Assembly (NCBI RefSeq): GCF_008831285.2
Contig: NC_045147.1
Coordinates: 14,424,854-14,488,853, forward strand
Source of the DNA: Nymphaea colorata
Taxonomy: Eukaryota; Streptophyta; Magnoliopsida; Nymphaeales; Nymphaeaceae
Length of the DNA stretch: 64,000 nt
Direction of reading: 5' to 3'
The number at the start of each line of letters is the position of its first letter. Positions within the stretch are counted from its first letter, which is position 1. Positions 46,986-60,958 of this stretch are shown here, in pieces. The notes beneath the pieces were generated by a model, which ran no database searches, was not told the DNA's origin, and saw only the letters and a program-made list of their open reading frames with translations. The translations under genes and the position numbers were made by a program.

Positions 46986-49566
46986 AGCTCTTCTAACTAT
47001 ATAAATTCCTTAATCTATTAAGGGCGCCATTATGAGGCCAAGTGGGTGGCGTGTTGTACTCACGAATCCCTTTATTTTTTGGGTTTCTTTTTGTTTTATT
47101 GGTCGAGCATGAAGAACATGATTTGTGCCCTAAACAACATTGTCTTTATCTGTGAGATTTTCTTCTCGTTAGGTCATTTTCCTCTAGAACGACAAACAGC
47201 TCATCGGCTATTTACAGAGGAAACTGTCTTTCTCATTCAACGTAGCAGGAGAATCCCCTTGATGTTAACTTTGGCCCACCAACAGCTGGTTGAAAGTGTA
47301 GCGAAAGTACAGCATACTGGTTCATGCACAATGCAAATAAATTTAACTTTTAACATGTTTTTCGGTGAGCAGGGTTTTGACCCATTGCCCACGGAGAGCC
47401 GAACACTCCACCCAACCCTTCATTCCTTATGGTGTTTTGAGATGCCATCTCCATCACGCTTCAACTTGCGCATCAGTGACGGTACTCTGAGGATTCAAAA
47501 GAGTTAGTTGTTGGATTCAAACCATGTCAATTTTCTTTTTAATCTTTGAAACTTAAATGGTGCTGCCATTACTTTGATTCGTTTAGGTGCAATCATGTTA
47601 TTTAGATTTGACGAGACTTTATATAAGGATATTCCAACTACTGCTATATATGAGGATGATAAGTCATGTCACTTGTTTCTCGTAGGCTTATCTTTTTCCA
47701 TTTTTTAAAAAAGAAAAGAAAAAGAATGGAATCTTAGCATGAGTCAGCTGCAGTTGTTCAAACAATCAAAATGATCATCTAATCCTTTTATACAAGTTAA
47801 ATATCTACTCTTTTTGTATTAAACATTTAGTTGATACGTAGATTATATATATATTTTCCTTTTTACTGGCATTGTAAAAAAATTGTAATTCTCGTCTCAA
47901 CCATTTAATATTAATTATGTAACTAACGGTAAACCATTCGATTGAGAGAAAAAGTTAGAGGTATAAATTGTCAACCGTACATATTTTATCTACAGCTAGT
48001 ACCACTAAATAATGGAGGCAACTCTACACACACACACACACACAAGTGTGAAAACTATGAAGATTTGATCCATTTAATTGATGGTTGACAAGAAGTTAGG
48101 TGTAAAGTTATTATTTCTAAGTCAAGTTAAGTTGTGATTCATATTTTTGAAAAATAGTTTTACATGCGAAAATCAAGTTGACCAAACTACTAATCTCTCT
48201 CTCTCTCTAATATATATATACACACATAGTGATTGGGATAAAAACCTGACCTCTCTTATTCATGTTAAAAAGTGTTTTAAACAAATGGACTTTCTAATAT
48301 GTTTATAAATACCAATTTAATATAACTCATGCTTTAGTTTAAGTATTTTGTAAAAAAATGGATCTTTCTACTATCAAAATTTGATGCTATAAGAGCTGTT
48401 CATTTTTTATTATTAAAAGACATTCTTTAACTAAAAAATGACTAAACTAATATATGTTTCTCACTCGATCACTCTTAAAATTAAATCCACAAGGTTGAAT
48501 TGTAAAAAAAAAAATTAATAATTAATTTTAATAGTCTGCTTTATATATATATATATATATATATATATGGGGTTTTATTAGTGTATGTATATGGTGTGAA
48601 GGTATAAAGGTGGATTTCCCTTAAATAAACACCAAAAAAAAAAAAAAGACATGCACCATCTACCGGCATCAATCTTTGTCTGGGTCCATAGTGAAAGAGT
48701 TACATCATTCAAAGATCGAATCAAACACTGTGGACCAATGACTTACATGGAGCCCATAGGCATTCAACCCTTTGGGCCTCTGATCGAATCCATCTTCGAC
48801 CAAGATACGGTCCCATTTAGCCAGCGAAACACATTATGCATGTCTCTCCTTGATCTTAAATTCACATATATATGAAATCCATACGTAGACTTTACGAGTG
48901 AGAGACAGACAGATGCAAAGGGACCCAACCTTCATCGATTTCAACTCCACCGCATGCTATCTAGACAGACGGATTTAAATTCAGATCCAAGTTTGGGTTT
49001 CAATTGTGAGACATTTATACATATTATAACTACAGTTGAATATTAGACTCAAATTCGATTCATGTATGAAACTGCATATCAAATACAAAACTGATCGGTA
49101 ATTAGATCAGAATGTCATTAACACATCCAGCCAAATCAAATTCATAATCGGATCGATGATAGAATATATTCGATCCACATACATCCCTAGAGAGAGAAGT
49201 TGGTAGCAGTCTAACCACATGGATGTGTTTTTCATGGACCAACACTTGGAAAAAGAGAGAACTCATGGTCCATCGCTTGAAAATCGAAGCACATCATTTA
49301 ATATGCAAAAGCAAAAAAGGAGGGCATGAAGATTCAAGGCACCTGTATCAAAGTTGAAATGAAACTAGCAAGTGCCCTCATTCAAATTGAATATTTTGTG
49401 GATTTTGGTCGTCATAAATATAATCCAAATCTGACATATGTGTTGAATCTGGCGTGTTTAGAATCCATTGCGCTCCCCCCAATCCTAAAAAATTGAAAAT
49501 TATAAAAAAAAAAAAAAGAAATAAAGTAAATTTTTATTTAGGCTTTTGTAGTTATAATATTGGCAG
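46986..49566. other. Intergenic DNA, no gene recognised
   Basis: AT-rich. CA repeat at about 48026-48044, TA repeat at 48541-48568, and a block of the dispersed GATCC/GGATCGATG-type repeat at 48960-49190. Open stretches are short and have no known domain. Confidence 0.5.
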
Positions 49567-49700
49567 ATGGCCAACTTAAGCCATACGCTGAGTGTGGAAA
49601 TATGAAAGAAGGAAATGTTTTCACCGCGTTTGAATGGCCAACTCAAGCCATACGTTGATTGTGGAAATAAGAAAGGAGGAAATGTTTTTACCGCGTTTGA
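49567..49700. repeat. 67-bp tandem duplication upstream of VAC14
   Basis: Unit 1 (49567-49633) and unit 2 (49634-49700) both start ATGGCCAACT-AAGCCATACG and end ACCGCGTTTGA, with only a few differences. They lie about 550-690 bp before the VAC14 start codon. Confidence 0.9.
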
Positions 49701-50253
49701 AGGAGCAAACAGCCGTCGCTGACATGTGAATATGAGGGTACCTTTTTTGTGCTTTTTACCCTTTTCTGGGGTGCGATCTGATATTCCACAGATTTTGTTT
49801 TTCCAGGAACTTACCCGTTCAGCCACCAAACAAACGGTAAGACCCATGAGTCCCAGAGACTTCTCCCTCTCCCCTCTCCCTTTCCAGTTTCCAGTTTCCA
49901 CCCCCCTCTCTCTCTTTCCGATTTCCTCGAAAACCACAAACAGAAAAATCGGAAAATCATTCGACAACTAGAGAGGTTGAAAGGACGCACAATCCAACTG
50001 GGAACTCTCTCGCTCTCTCTTCTGTAAAACCCCTTCGTGATTAGGCGGAGAATCTATCTGCGATCGTTAGGGTAGAAGCGCTAGGGTTTCTTGGTTAGCT
50101 TACGCCAACTTTTTCTTGGTTGATAAATCTCGGAGATTCGATTGCGGTCCCGGAAATGTACGCCATTTCCGGGATTCTGACGGCCCTGGGATGCTGAAAA
50201 CACAGAGGATCGGAGTTTTGCCCTCGGATTCAGTAGCGCTATTGTGGGCCGCC
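49701..50253 (+). promoter_or_regulatory. Probable VAC14 promoter and 5' UTR
   Basis: C/T-rich sequence (TCTCCCTCTCCCCTCTCCC, CTCTCGCTCTCTC) and GCTAGGGTTTCTT at 50080-50092 are typical of plant core promoters and 5' UTRs; AGGGTTT resembles a telo-box. No clear TATA element. An in-frame ATG at 50191 precedes the homology-supported start at 50254. Confidence 0.45.
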
Positions 50254-53200
50254 ATGGTGGACGCCTCCTCCCTTATCCCCGCGGCTGTTATTCGAAATCT
50301 TTCCGATAAGTTGTATGAGAAGAGAAAGAATGCCGCGCTCGAGGTACTCTCGTTCTGCTTCTCTTGCGATATCTTGATTTTCGGATATGAAGATTTTCTG
50401 AATGGGATGGACGGGATCCATTGGACTTCTGTCTACCTGGGCGGATTTGTTGCTTTTAGTAACCTTGGATTCTATTTTGAGACCAATGTTTGGTTTTGGT
50501 TGTAGGTCGAGGGAATTGTCAAAACTATGGCCGTTAATGGGGAACATGACAAGATAACTGCCGTGATCAATATGTTGATCACTGAGTTCACTCGCTCCTC
50601 GCAAGCAAACCATCGCAAGGTTCGTTTCTGTAGACTGTAATAAAATTTGTGTTGGCGTGTTGCTGTCTTCAGTTTTAGCTTGTGGAGTAGAATGTAGGGT
50701 ATGTTGCTCATGGAAATAATTGGAGACCTTTTCTAACTGACTGGTTCTTTTTTTCATTCTTAGGGTGGCTTGATTGGTCTCGCTGCAGTTACGGTAGGTT
50801 TGACATCAGAAGCAGCTCAACATCTTGAGGCAAGGATCGACCAATCCAATTTCTCTTTTTGATATTTCTGTCCATGGTTGATTTTTTATGTACTTAATTC
50901 GAGTAATGAATGGAAGGATTCTGCTTCTGCCGTAAATGAATTGAAATAACAGAATTCTAGTTGTATGGGGGCGTTCATGGAGTAGTTAAACTGTTTACGT
51001 CTTCTGTGGTTTGTGGTTCCAATTCACGACAGTAGTTGATGTTGATGACTCCCACCGTACAGATGCTGTAACCGGCACTCTTACTAGTAGAGTGAGCTTT
51101 GAAAGCTTCACGTGCATAAATCTTGTTACTTTTAATCCAGTTCAATCGAAAAAGCAGCGGTGAGAACTTAGGACGGCTGGACCAGTGCTTTAGTGTGCAA
51201 CGTGAAATGGCAAATGCAGAGTCGGCAGAATGCTAAAAACATTGATCTTATATGTTATGTCTATCTAAATCACAGTCTTTGTTAGTTGCTGTCTCTAAGT
51301 GAGGATTAATCTGGAGCTCCTGTTCGACCTTTCATTATAACATATAAATAATTTGCATAAGCTATTCTAGAAGCTCAAATATCAAAAAAAGACATTGCTG
51401 TGGTTCTTTTGGCTGCTGTCACCTTTTGTTGATGCTTAGCGGTCAAAACTCTAATGTAGGTTGTTGCCGGAGTGTTGATGTGATCTTTAAAGATCATACA
51501 TTTTAAGCTTATGAAAAGGTATGAATAACAAGAAAAATGAAGAACGGTGTAGCTTTAATAAAATGGCAGGGTTCCTATCCTTAGCATGTGTACATGGGAG
51601 CAACCTGTGGTAGCTCTAGTCAGCATTTTGCTTGAAGATACCCCTGAAACTCATTCTCCTTTGGAATGATGAGGTGCATCTTTAACTCCTAACCTTTCTA
51701 GAACATCAATCATTTTCAGCCCATCTGGGTTGCAGTCTACAAATTCCTGGTGGAGATACGATAAGTTCATAGTTCATACCATGTTCATGCAAATCCATCA
51801 TTTTGATTTCTTTATATAGTTAATCCTTTTTTATTTTATTATGTTTTGGTTGAGATAATTCTGATTTTTCTGCTTTCTCTGAATAAACAGCAAATAGTGC
51901 CACCTGTCCTTGATTCCTTTGCCGATCAAGATAGTAGGGTTCGTTATTACGCTTGTGAAGCTTTGTACAACATAGCAAAGGTGGTGTTCTGTTAGCATTT
52001 GCATGGTTTAGCATGTAACGACAATTATGTGAATAATTTACTTTTAAAGTGCTATATTGCAGGTAGTAAGGGGAGACTTCATAGTATATTTTAATCAGAT
52101 ATTTGATGCACTTTGTAAACTGTCAGCGGATTCAGATGCAAATGTGCAGAGTGCTGCACATCTTCTAGATCGACTGGTAAAGGTAAAGACATACTAGCAT
52201 ATAGCCCTTTGGTTTTTTTCTTTTTTTTTTAAATGGTTAGTGAAGATTTGTTGAGTAATGCATGAAATGCACATGTTTGGTTGCGAAGAATGTTTTTCCT
52301 TCGACCACACATGAGGACATGCTTGCTGATTGGAATAATGTTGTATATGTTGGCCAAGTACCTACCATGTGCTTCTGGCTCCATCATTTATTTGTGGTCA
52401 TCAAAGTAGCTACTTTCTGTCCTCTTATTCGCCGCCTAATGCTCAGGTTTCATCTTCCACTTTGTTGGTCTCAAACACATGTTCTAGGTGTGGTTGGCTG
52501 GCTGCATATTAGCCTCTTTGATTATTCAATATCATGCATATGTAAACATACATATATAACAAGAGCATGCTTGCATCTGTTTGTATTCAAAGCCGTATGT
52601 GTAGAAGTTGTCGAACTGATTAAAATGACTAAAACACCCTTAAAACAGAGGCATTTTTAAAAATGTGTGGTCACTTAATGAGTTTATTTTAAAAAGTGGT
52701 AGTGACTTAAGCATATTCAAAAAGCGAACTAGGTGTAATCCAGTGATAAGTTTGACAGTGTTGCCATTTTTTTTTTTTTGAGTTTTGACATTAGTTAAAC
52801 CTGTGGACCCGTGGTTTGTTTCAGTTATTATCTGCTCTTCATTGGATTATATGGATCTTTGTTATGATTGGCCATTCATGTGTTAAAACTCATCTTTTGT
52901 GTACTGATCTTCATGAAAATCAATATTCTTCTGTAAATTGTGTTCTGTTCTTGTTCTAATCATGACTTGTTTACTGTTCCTGCACCATCTCAAAACTAGT
53001 AATCATTATTGTCCTTTATCACTACAGAAAACTTGGAACTTAGCTCTTGATGTGTATATCTTGAGGTTTTCTGTTCCACTGAAAGAAGTTGTGACTTGTG
53101 AGATATTTCTTCTGTAGCATTGAAACACAAAAGAAGATAAAATTCTTGTTTATGTTTCAGTCTTTGGTTGCCTGGTTCGAGTAACCCTTGCCAACCTGTA

Positions 53201-56200
53201 GGGACTGATAGGCAAAAATTCTGCTCCATGTCCTTCCTGCAAACACCAAATAGTCAATTGTTTCTTCTTGATAAAATTTGTGCAATTTTGGATGTATCTT
53301 TTCTCTATTGAGTGTGCTTGTTAACTGAAATTTTCGTTGATTTGAACTGAATGGATCAACAGGACATTGTGACTGAAAGTGATCAGTTCAGGTGTGCTTT
53401 TAAACTCTCTTATTTGGATTTGGTTTCTGGTTACTTGCAAGAGAGCAAATTCCTAACCATCTCTATTTCAATTAATTTCAGCATAGAAGAGTTTATTCCA
53501 CTGCTTAGGGAACGGATGAATGTTCTAAATCCCTATGTCCGACAATTTTTAGTGGGATGGATAACGGTGTTAGATAGTGTTCCTGATATTGATATGTTGG
53601 GTTTTCTGCCAGATTTTCTTGATGGTACGTGTTGATTATAGTAGATTATTTCAGATTAATTCTGCTATTCTCGTCTTTTAGTTTACATTCTGAATATTCT
53701 GGGTTATACGATTCAGGTTTGTTTAACATGCTAAGCGATTCAAGCCTTGAAATACGGCAACAAGCAGATTCTGCTCTTTTTGAATTTTTGCAAGAGATAA
53801 AAAACTCTCCAGTAAGGTTCTCTCTTTCTTAGTTATATAAAAATTTAAGTGAGAAACCCAAGCTGGTATTTGGCAGGGAATAGTGGATAAGTGCAGGCAC
53901 GTTCTTAAGTTGAACTCTGGCGACACATGTATAAATGATTGCTTTATCATATAAATGTAAAATGTGAACTATCCTGACCCTTAACCTTGTCCTCAAGTCT
54001 GTAGATTATGGACGAATGGCTGAAATATTGGTCCAGAGGGCTGCTGCTCCAGATGAGTTTACACGGTTGACTGCTATTACATGGGTAGGGTGACTTTGTC
54101 TTTTCAGTCTGTACATCTTTCTAATATTGCATTCTCTGTTTTATTGGTTCATAATCCAAATACATGGTTTTGCAGATAAGCGAATTTGTAAAACTTGGTG
54201 GAGATCAACTTATCCCATACTTTTCTGACATTCTAGGAGCTATCTTGCCCTGCATATCTGATAAAGAAGAGAAGATTAGAGTTGTACGTCCAATGTTTTG
54301 CTTACCCACAGTCGTGAATTCCTCCAATACAGTTTTGCACAGTTTGTAGTTATTTATTTTTCAATCCATTCACAGGTTGCTCATGAAACCAATGAAGAGC
54401 TTCGTGCGATTAAGGCTGATCCTTCAGAGGGATTTGACATAGAAGCCATTCTTGGTATTGCAAGGAGGTAGAGTTTTTTGTCACCTGGGAACCTACTAGA
54501 TTAATGGTCGGATGATTTATAATCTTGGTCTTTCATATGAAAAGAATAGGTTGATGTTTTACCATCATTGGCAATAATTTCAGTTTTGTTGCTACCAGTC
54601 ATCTTTGAGTCTAATTGTGCTATCTGTTTTATGCATGCCAGTCAGTTGTCAAGTGAGTGGGAAGCTACTCGAATTGAGGCCTTGCGTTGGATTTCAGTAC
54701 TTTTAGCTAAACATCGTAATGAGGTTTGTGCTTATACTGTAAATAGTATATTGACAAATGCAGATCTCCAGCACCCTTTTTTCTTGTGCTGTTATGCATC
54801 TTATTAACTGAACTGAAACTACATGTTCATCCTCATCTTTGCTTTATGCCTATGGGGCATTTAGACTTACAAAATACCAATCTTCTTTGTGTCACATTTT
54901 CTTGAATAGCAGTTTATGTACTCGTGTTTGTGTTTGATTCAGGTTATAGCTTCTCTGGGATCCATCTTTGATCCTCTTCTTGGAGCACTCTCAGATACCT
55001 CTGATGATGTAATTTCTTTGGCCTATGCTACTTGTTATGGTTCATGTTAATGGTGCACTTTAAGTTCTTTAACATAACAAAAGTTCTAGTGAGAAATAGC
55101 CTATTAGTGTTCTTCTCTTCTAATGCTAGTTGCTCAGGCCTAGTTTGAGGACTTCTATAATAATATGACATTAATTTGTTGTATCATCCACGAGAAAACA
55201 TTCCATAGAAATAATAGCAAAGAAAATGTCTATAATAGTTGTAATCTGTCTGATTTGGTAGTTCAGTCTATTCATTCATAGCATTAAACTACCAGTGAGA
55301 GATTCACATCTTCAGACCAATTGATTAAGGTAAACTGCCAGTCTATTCATTGTCTATAATAGTTACTTTTGGCAGTTAACCAAGTTGCTAATAGGTCTAT
55401 TGGTTAAACTGAAATAGGCTGCACTCAAGCCACTTAATTTAGCACTTTGTGCTCCTATTTTACAATGTGAAACAACTCAAATTAATTGCATCCTTTTTGT
55501 TGGGATGCACATTTGTCATTTAATAACTTAAAGTTCTTATTGTTCACGTTTTGAAGGGATATGGTTGATTTCCTTGAGTTTTCAATCTAACTGTTGTCAT
55601 TTCATCTTTTATTTGAGTTATTGTTTCTTCATAATGAACATCATTTTTTGAAACAAGGATGTGTCTATTTCTCTTTGATCTCTCTTTTGCCTATCCTGTA
55701 AATCGTGTTTGTAATGTGGTGAATTTTTCAGGCACTAACCTTAACCACCTTTATTGTCTAATCTTCCCTTTGGTCCTGCTTGTGCAGATAGCTGCAGGAA
55801 AATGTTGTCTAAAATGAGAGCATAGTTGGAAGTTTATATGTGTTGTTTGTTTATAGAGATTAATTGTTAATATTTGCTTTTTGAAGATGCTTTTTCTTCA
55901 ACTTCTCAGACAATGTTGTGCTACTGTTCTTGGTTTGCATGTGATTGTTTGCAATGGTAGTTCAGTTGCGAGTCTGGCTGCATATTGAACTTAAATGGAG
56001 GCCCTTAAAGGGCAGTTTCCTCCATGATTCTTATGGACCCTAAATTTCAATCTCTTGAATCATGCTGTTATATGTGGTCTGAGTTTCTAACAGTCATGGT
56101 TAGTGCCTCAAACACGCTAGAATTATGATCTAATGTTTACAAATAAACATCGGTGAAGCTACACATTGAATACATGCTGATATTTGTGAATGGAATTGAT

Positions 56201-59200
56201 TATTTGTTCTGTCAACCTTGTTGACAGGTGGTGTCATTGGTTCTTGAAGTGCATGCGTGCATAGCTAGTGACGCCCCACACTTCCGGCAGCTCCATGTTT
56301 TCCTCGTGCATAAATTTCGAACAGAGCAGTCACTTCTTGAGAAGTGAGCATATTTGTTGAAGCCACTCATTCACAGATTTCCGCTTTTTTAGTGTTCACC
56401 AAACATGTCATCTAAAGCCTTATGTTTCTATGCTTTTCAGGAGAGGTGCATTAATAGTGCGTAAATTGTGTGTTCTTTTGGATGCTGAGAAGGTTTATAG
56501 AGAATTTTCTGCAATCTTGGAGGGTGAAGCTGATCTAGATTTTGCTTCCATTATGATTCAGGTCTATCTACTTTTACAATGTATTGTCATATTGTGTGCA
56601 CTTATTTTCCTGATTTCATTTCATTAATTCATGCATATGATGCATGTTGTTTATATCAGGCCCTAAACTTGATTCTGCTAACTTCCTCTGAGCTGGCTGA
56701 GCTTCGAGCACTTCTAAAGCAGTCATTGATGAATACTGCTGGTAGAGATTTATTCCTTGCTTTGTATTCATCTTGGTGTCATTCACCTATGGCAACAATA
56801 AGTCTATGTCTTCTAGCACAGGTAGGTAAACTTGTCACAGAAACGTCCCTGTCAGTTAAGTATTCAGCTTTATTTATTTTTAGTCTGCTCCCTTCTGCAC
56901 AGGCATATCAGCATGCCAGTTCTGTGATTCAATCTCTGGTGGAGGAAGACATAAATGTGAAATTCCTGGTTCATGTTGACAAATTGATCCGTTTGTTGGA
57001 GACTCCAATATTTGCTTACCTAAGATTGCAGGTATTTTGTGTTTATCTTAAGATGTGCAAATAAAAGTGTCATTGTTGTTCCTGTGAATGGTTCTAACTT
57101 TTCTCCACTCTACATGAATTAAGATATCTGTTACTGAAAAGTTGGACGAGCTAAAGCTTGAAGCCTTGAATTATATTTTTGGTTTCTAACCTTCAAAGAT
57201 ATTTTGGGTGGATTATTTCACTCAATGGGTGAATCAAGGGATAGCAGTGGTGTAATGTGATTTATTTTGGACAAAGAGCTCCTTACAGTTGGCATGAGTG
57301 GAACTGAATTTAAATAAAAAGGGAGAGACATGAAACTACTTTCTCTCAACAGCCTCTAAGAGATACAATGGTGAATATCATATAACCTATCATTTGGCTG
57401 CATATTCTTAATCGGGTTTTTGAAAGTTAATTTCTGTGTTAATATAGCCAATGCCTGTGCTTTTCCTCTAGTCTTTGACTATAAAATACGTCATTGCCGA
57501 CATTTCCAACATTTAACTTCTATCTTCAAATTATCATTGGTTTCTTCATAATCTCAAATTCCTTTTTTTGTTATAGATACTTATACCCTGCACATGACTA
57601 TTTGTTGGACATCTGAAGTTAAATCGAACATAGGGTTCTTTTTTTATAGGTTCCAAAGATGCATGTCCTATATTAGAGACTGCCTAAGACAAGTTGAAAT
57701 CATGAATTTAATGAAGCATTTGTAAACAATTAGTCTGATTGGGCCATTCTAGGTGGAAAAAATGTTCCATCCCTGATTTATCCTTGCAATTATTTGTAGT
57801 ATTACTATTAGTAGAAGCCAGAAGGGCATTTTGTCTTCTGAAGAGTGAATTATGTACATGTTATCGTGACCATTTTCTCCACTAATAGAGGTGATCATTG
57901 TCACGGACACATGGTGAAGACTGAAGAGGGGGTGCCGTTATCCAAAGTCCAAACAATTGTCAAAAATATTACCACTTTTCCAAACGAAGTGTGAAAAAGG
58001 CAGAAAAATCACCACATATTGAAAAAGTGCCGAATGAAAATATCACCTTGTTTCTTTTTTTGAATTATTATTTTAGATTTGATCTTTGTTTAATATTATA
58101 AAAGCTGTTTTGGATTTTGATCAATGTTATCTTTAGGAAATTTAGTAATTTTCAGAATCTTTTCTATTGTTTTTATATCTTTAATTTTGTGAATTCTCTG
58201 TATTTTTCCGACAGCAAACTTCATGTTTAATAGTTAATACACGAGCATACCTTGCATATAGAATCCTGAGAATTACATTTGTGACATTGATGCAGGCTGA
58301 TTCAAAGACTACAATGTCCAATAATTGGTTTTCACCTTTTCTCAAGATTGTAGAATACAATCTCTTGTAATTAAAGAATTTTATTAAGATGCATATCATA
58401 ATGAATCATTGAGAGAATGAAATTTCCCAACAATTTTCTGAAAAGAAAAACAATTTGAACATTCTTAACACAAGAATAAATGTCATTTTCTATAAAATAA
58501 AGCTAACAAAAACACAATAAAAGAAATGGTGTCAAATTAAGTATCAAAAAACTGAAATCAAGATTAATAAACCATTAATTACATTTGTGATTTGTAAAAG
58601 AAATGCAAACTGTGACTAGGTAAAACATATAATTAAGCATTGCATGGAGAATAAAATATTTAGCGGTTAAATGTTTGTAACCAAGTATCCTCATTTCAAA
58701 TGAAATAAATAAAGATTTCACCGCCACCACCTTTTTCTTCATTTTCCTTGTTGATATCATTTCCAAAACATTATTCTTTTTAATGTCACATATAAGCTTC
58801 AAAAGATGGGTAAGAGTGGTGTAGTTATTCTTCCCATAATCAAATACTTGATCGAACACACATAAAAAAACATTTAACCACAGGAAAGTCTAGATATCTC
58901 ACAACCAATGAGTTAAAAGGTATTTGTCTGATAGTAGCAAAAGTTCTTAAAAAATTCTAAAATAAACTGCCAGAATTTCTAATATTAGCCATAATATGTT
59001 GTACATAGGATACAAAATCAATATGCCATCAGTATGAGTGTATCATCTTGGCTCTAAGCTAACCCACACGGGTACCTGGGAAACCCTGGGTACCCATACC
59101 ATATGCAGCTATGTGGGTATGAGTATGGGGACACACCTGGGTACGTTTTACTTTTTAACGATTTACTTTCTTATTTTTAAGCAAATTCTGCTGTATTGTT

Positions 59201-60958
59201 ATATTTCTGAGTTGCATATGTACTAGATTTAAGTTTGAATATTTGTGAGATGTTGCGTACCTATATATATGTGTGTGTGTCTGTGTATGTACATATATAT
59301 GTATAGGTATTTATATAACCTTGCCGTACCCACACACACACATTTTCTAGAATTTTGTGCCAGTACCTATGTCACCATACCGATATGCGAACCGATACCG
59401 GCACCCATATGACTTCGGTTCTGAGACAGCAATCCACCTCTACTATTGGATATCTGGCTGTTGTGTAGAACCCTAACCTATGACACATTATTTGGGTTTC
59501 CCAAGAGTTAGAACTCACTTAGAGCCTCAAAAGCTTTGTATTTTGAGATGTGGAATATAACCATTGGAACTTTGTTTTAAGAATATGGCAAAACAACTAC
59601 TAACTTGTAAAAGATCTAGCAAGAACCAGTTAAAAATGGGAAAGATTGATGTAAGCAGATATGAAGGTGTAACCAGAGTATTTCATCTGATATATTGCAA
59701 TAAACGTTAAAGCTGATGCCTACTGCATGTATTGTCATGTAGTCTAAGCAATTGATTATCAGCATTCTGTGAAGTATATGTCTGCCTTAATTTAACTTGA
59801 GGACAGTGTATCAATTTGGATTATACAATATGATTTGTATGGAGTTGTTCACATTATTTTCAAGCTAAGAAAAATTGGAGTAGGCTGAAAGAGATGTTTT
59901 GGTTTATTTAAAGCACTGATTTGATGATTGTCTGGTTCATGTTTCAAAAGGGTTGTCTTGCAGTACTTGTGTCATCTCTTTTTTTCTTTCTTTTTTGGTT
60001 GCAGATCATCTTGTACCAGTCGCCTGTCAGTTTTGTCAAATTGAGATAAACAGTTGTCGTTAAAAGTTCCAGAATGAATTGACTATGTACTCATCAATTT
60101 GATTATACTATTAAGGATGCAATCTAACTGACTTTCATCACACTTGCGGTTTATCATCGGAAAGAAAATTCTTCTAGAGTGTAGTCCTTTAGTAAGCTTG
60201 CTTTTAGTGCTCGTGGATCTAGATCAGAGGCTGCTTTTTCATACCTCCTTTTTGGTTGTGGAAAGTTGTTTCTTTTGTTTTTGGCATAGCCATATGTATT
60301 AGTGATATTCTAAGAATATAATCATTTGTTCATCTTGGTTCTGGAAACTGATAAAAACTTCAAACTGCAATATCTATGATGTTAAATTTTTATTAGATGT
60401 ATTCTTATGTTAGTTGTTCACGTTTTAGAATCTTCTTTGTGTTGATACTTTCGAAGGTTTTCTTGACACAACAGTTTTAATTTACTCTGCCATTTCATTT
60501 AAAAACAACCATATTCAAGTTCCATATTGGCTTCATCACCTGCTCTTGGTTCTTATCTCACTGGTTCATTTTCTTCTTCTATCTTCTTTTTGCTTTCTTT
60601 TTCATTTTGGGGGTGCACTATATCATTACAAATGATCTTTGTGTTTTTCATTCTGCCAAGTGATTCATTGTTTATGCATGACTGCCCTTGAATTTTAACC
60701 GGTGTGGTTGCTTATGCATGAATCTTGTGAAATTTGAATGGTAACCTTCGTTCTTTTTACATTTGAGAATGAAATTACCTGTACATGTTGATCAGCATGT
60801 TGGAAGGTGAATTCTTATGTAGTCCATGTGATTCCTTTTAGCTTTAATTTAATGAATGTACTAAAGTGTTTTTTCATTTATTCATGAAGCTTTTGGAACC
60901 TGGAAGATATCCCTGGCTATTGAAGTCCTTGTATGGCCTTCTCATGTTGCTTCCACAG
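50254..60958 (+). CDS. VAC14: VAC14 homologue, PI(3,5)P2 complex scaffold; 3' end outside window
   Basis: VAC14 is the HEAT-repeat scaffold that holds the FAB1/PIKfyve kinase and FIG4/SAC phosphatase on endosome and vacuole membranes to control PI(3,5)P2. Eighteen exons join in phase: 50254-50343, 50506-50619, 50764-50829, 51891-51980, 52063-52182, 53363-53391, 53482-53624, 53717-53811, 53998-54084, 54176-54283, 54376-54467, 54642-54723, 54943-55008, 56228-56343, 56441-56561, 56660-56821, 56903-57031 and 60890-60958, giving 593 codons so far. The start [20 protein letters not shown] sits in a good context (GCCATGG). Family blocks include [71 protein letters not shown] and [20 protein letters not shown]. 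Plant VAC14 is near 780 residues, so the C-terminal part must lie to the right of 64000. Intron 3 uses a GC donor. No stops or lost splice sites; looks functional. Confidence 0.97.
57032..60889. other. Very long VAC14 intron 17
   Basis: A 3.86-kb intron between exons ending in YLRLQ and starting LLEPGRY. Contains GGTACC/GGGTACCCAT-rich blocks at 59070-59150 and 59320-59405 and TG/CA simple repeats near 59270. No internal exon is needed, since the flanking protein blocks are adjacent in VAC14 homologues. Confidence 0.85.

Noticed and set aside
57032-60889. Additional exons within the long VAC14 intron
   Set aside because: The protein blocks before and after it are contiguous in plant VAC14 (YLRLQ-LLEPGRY), so no exon is missing.
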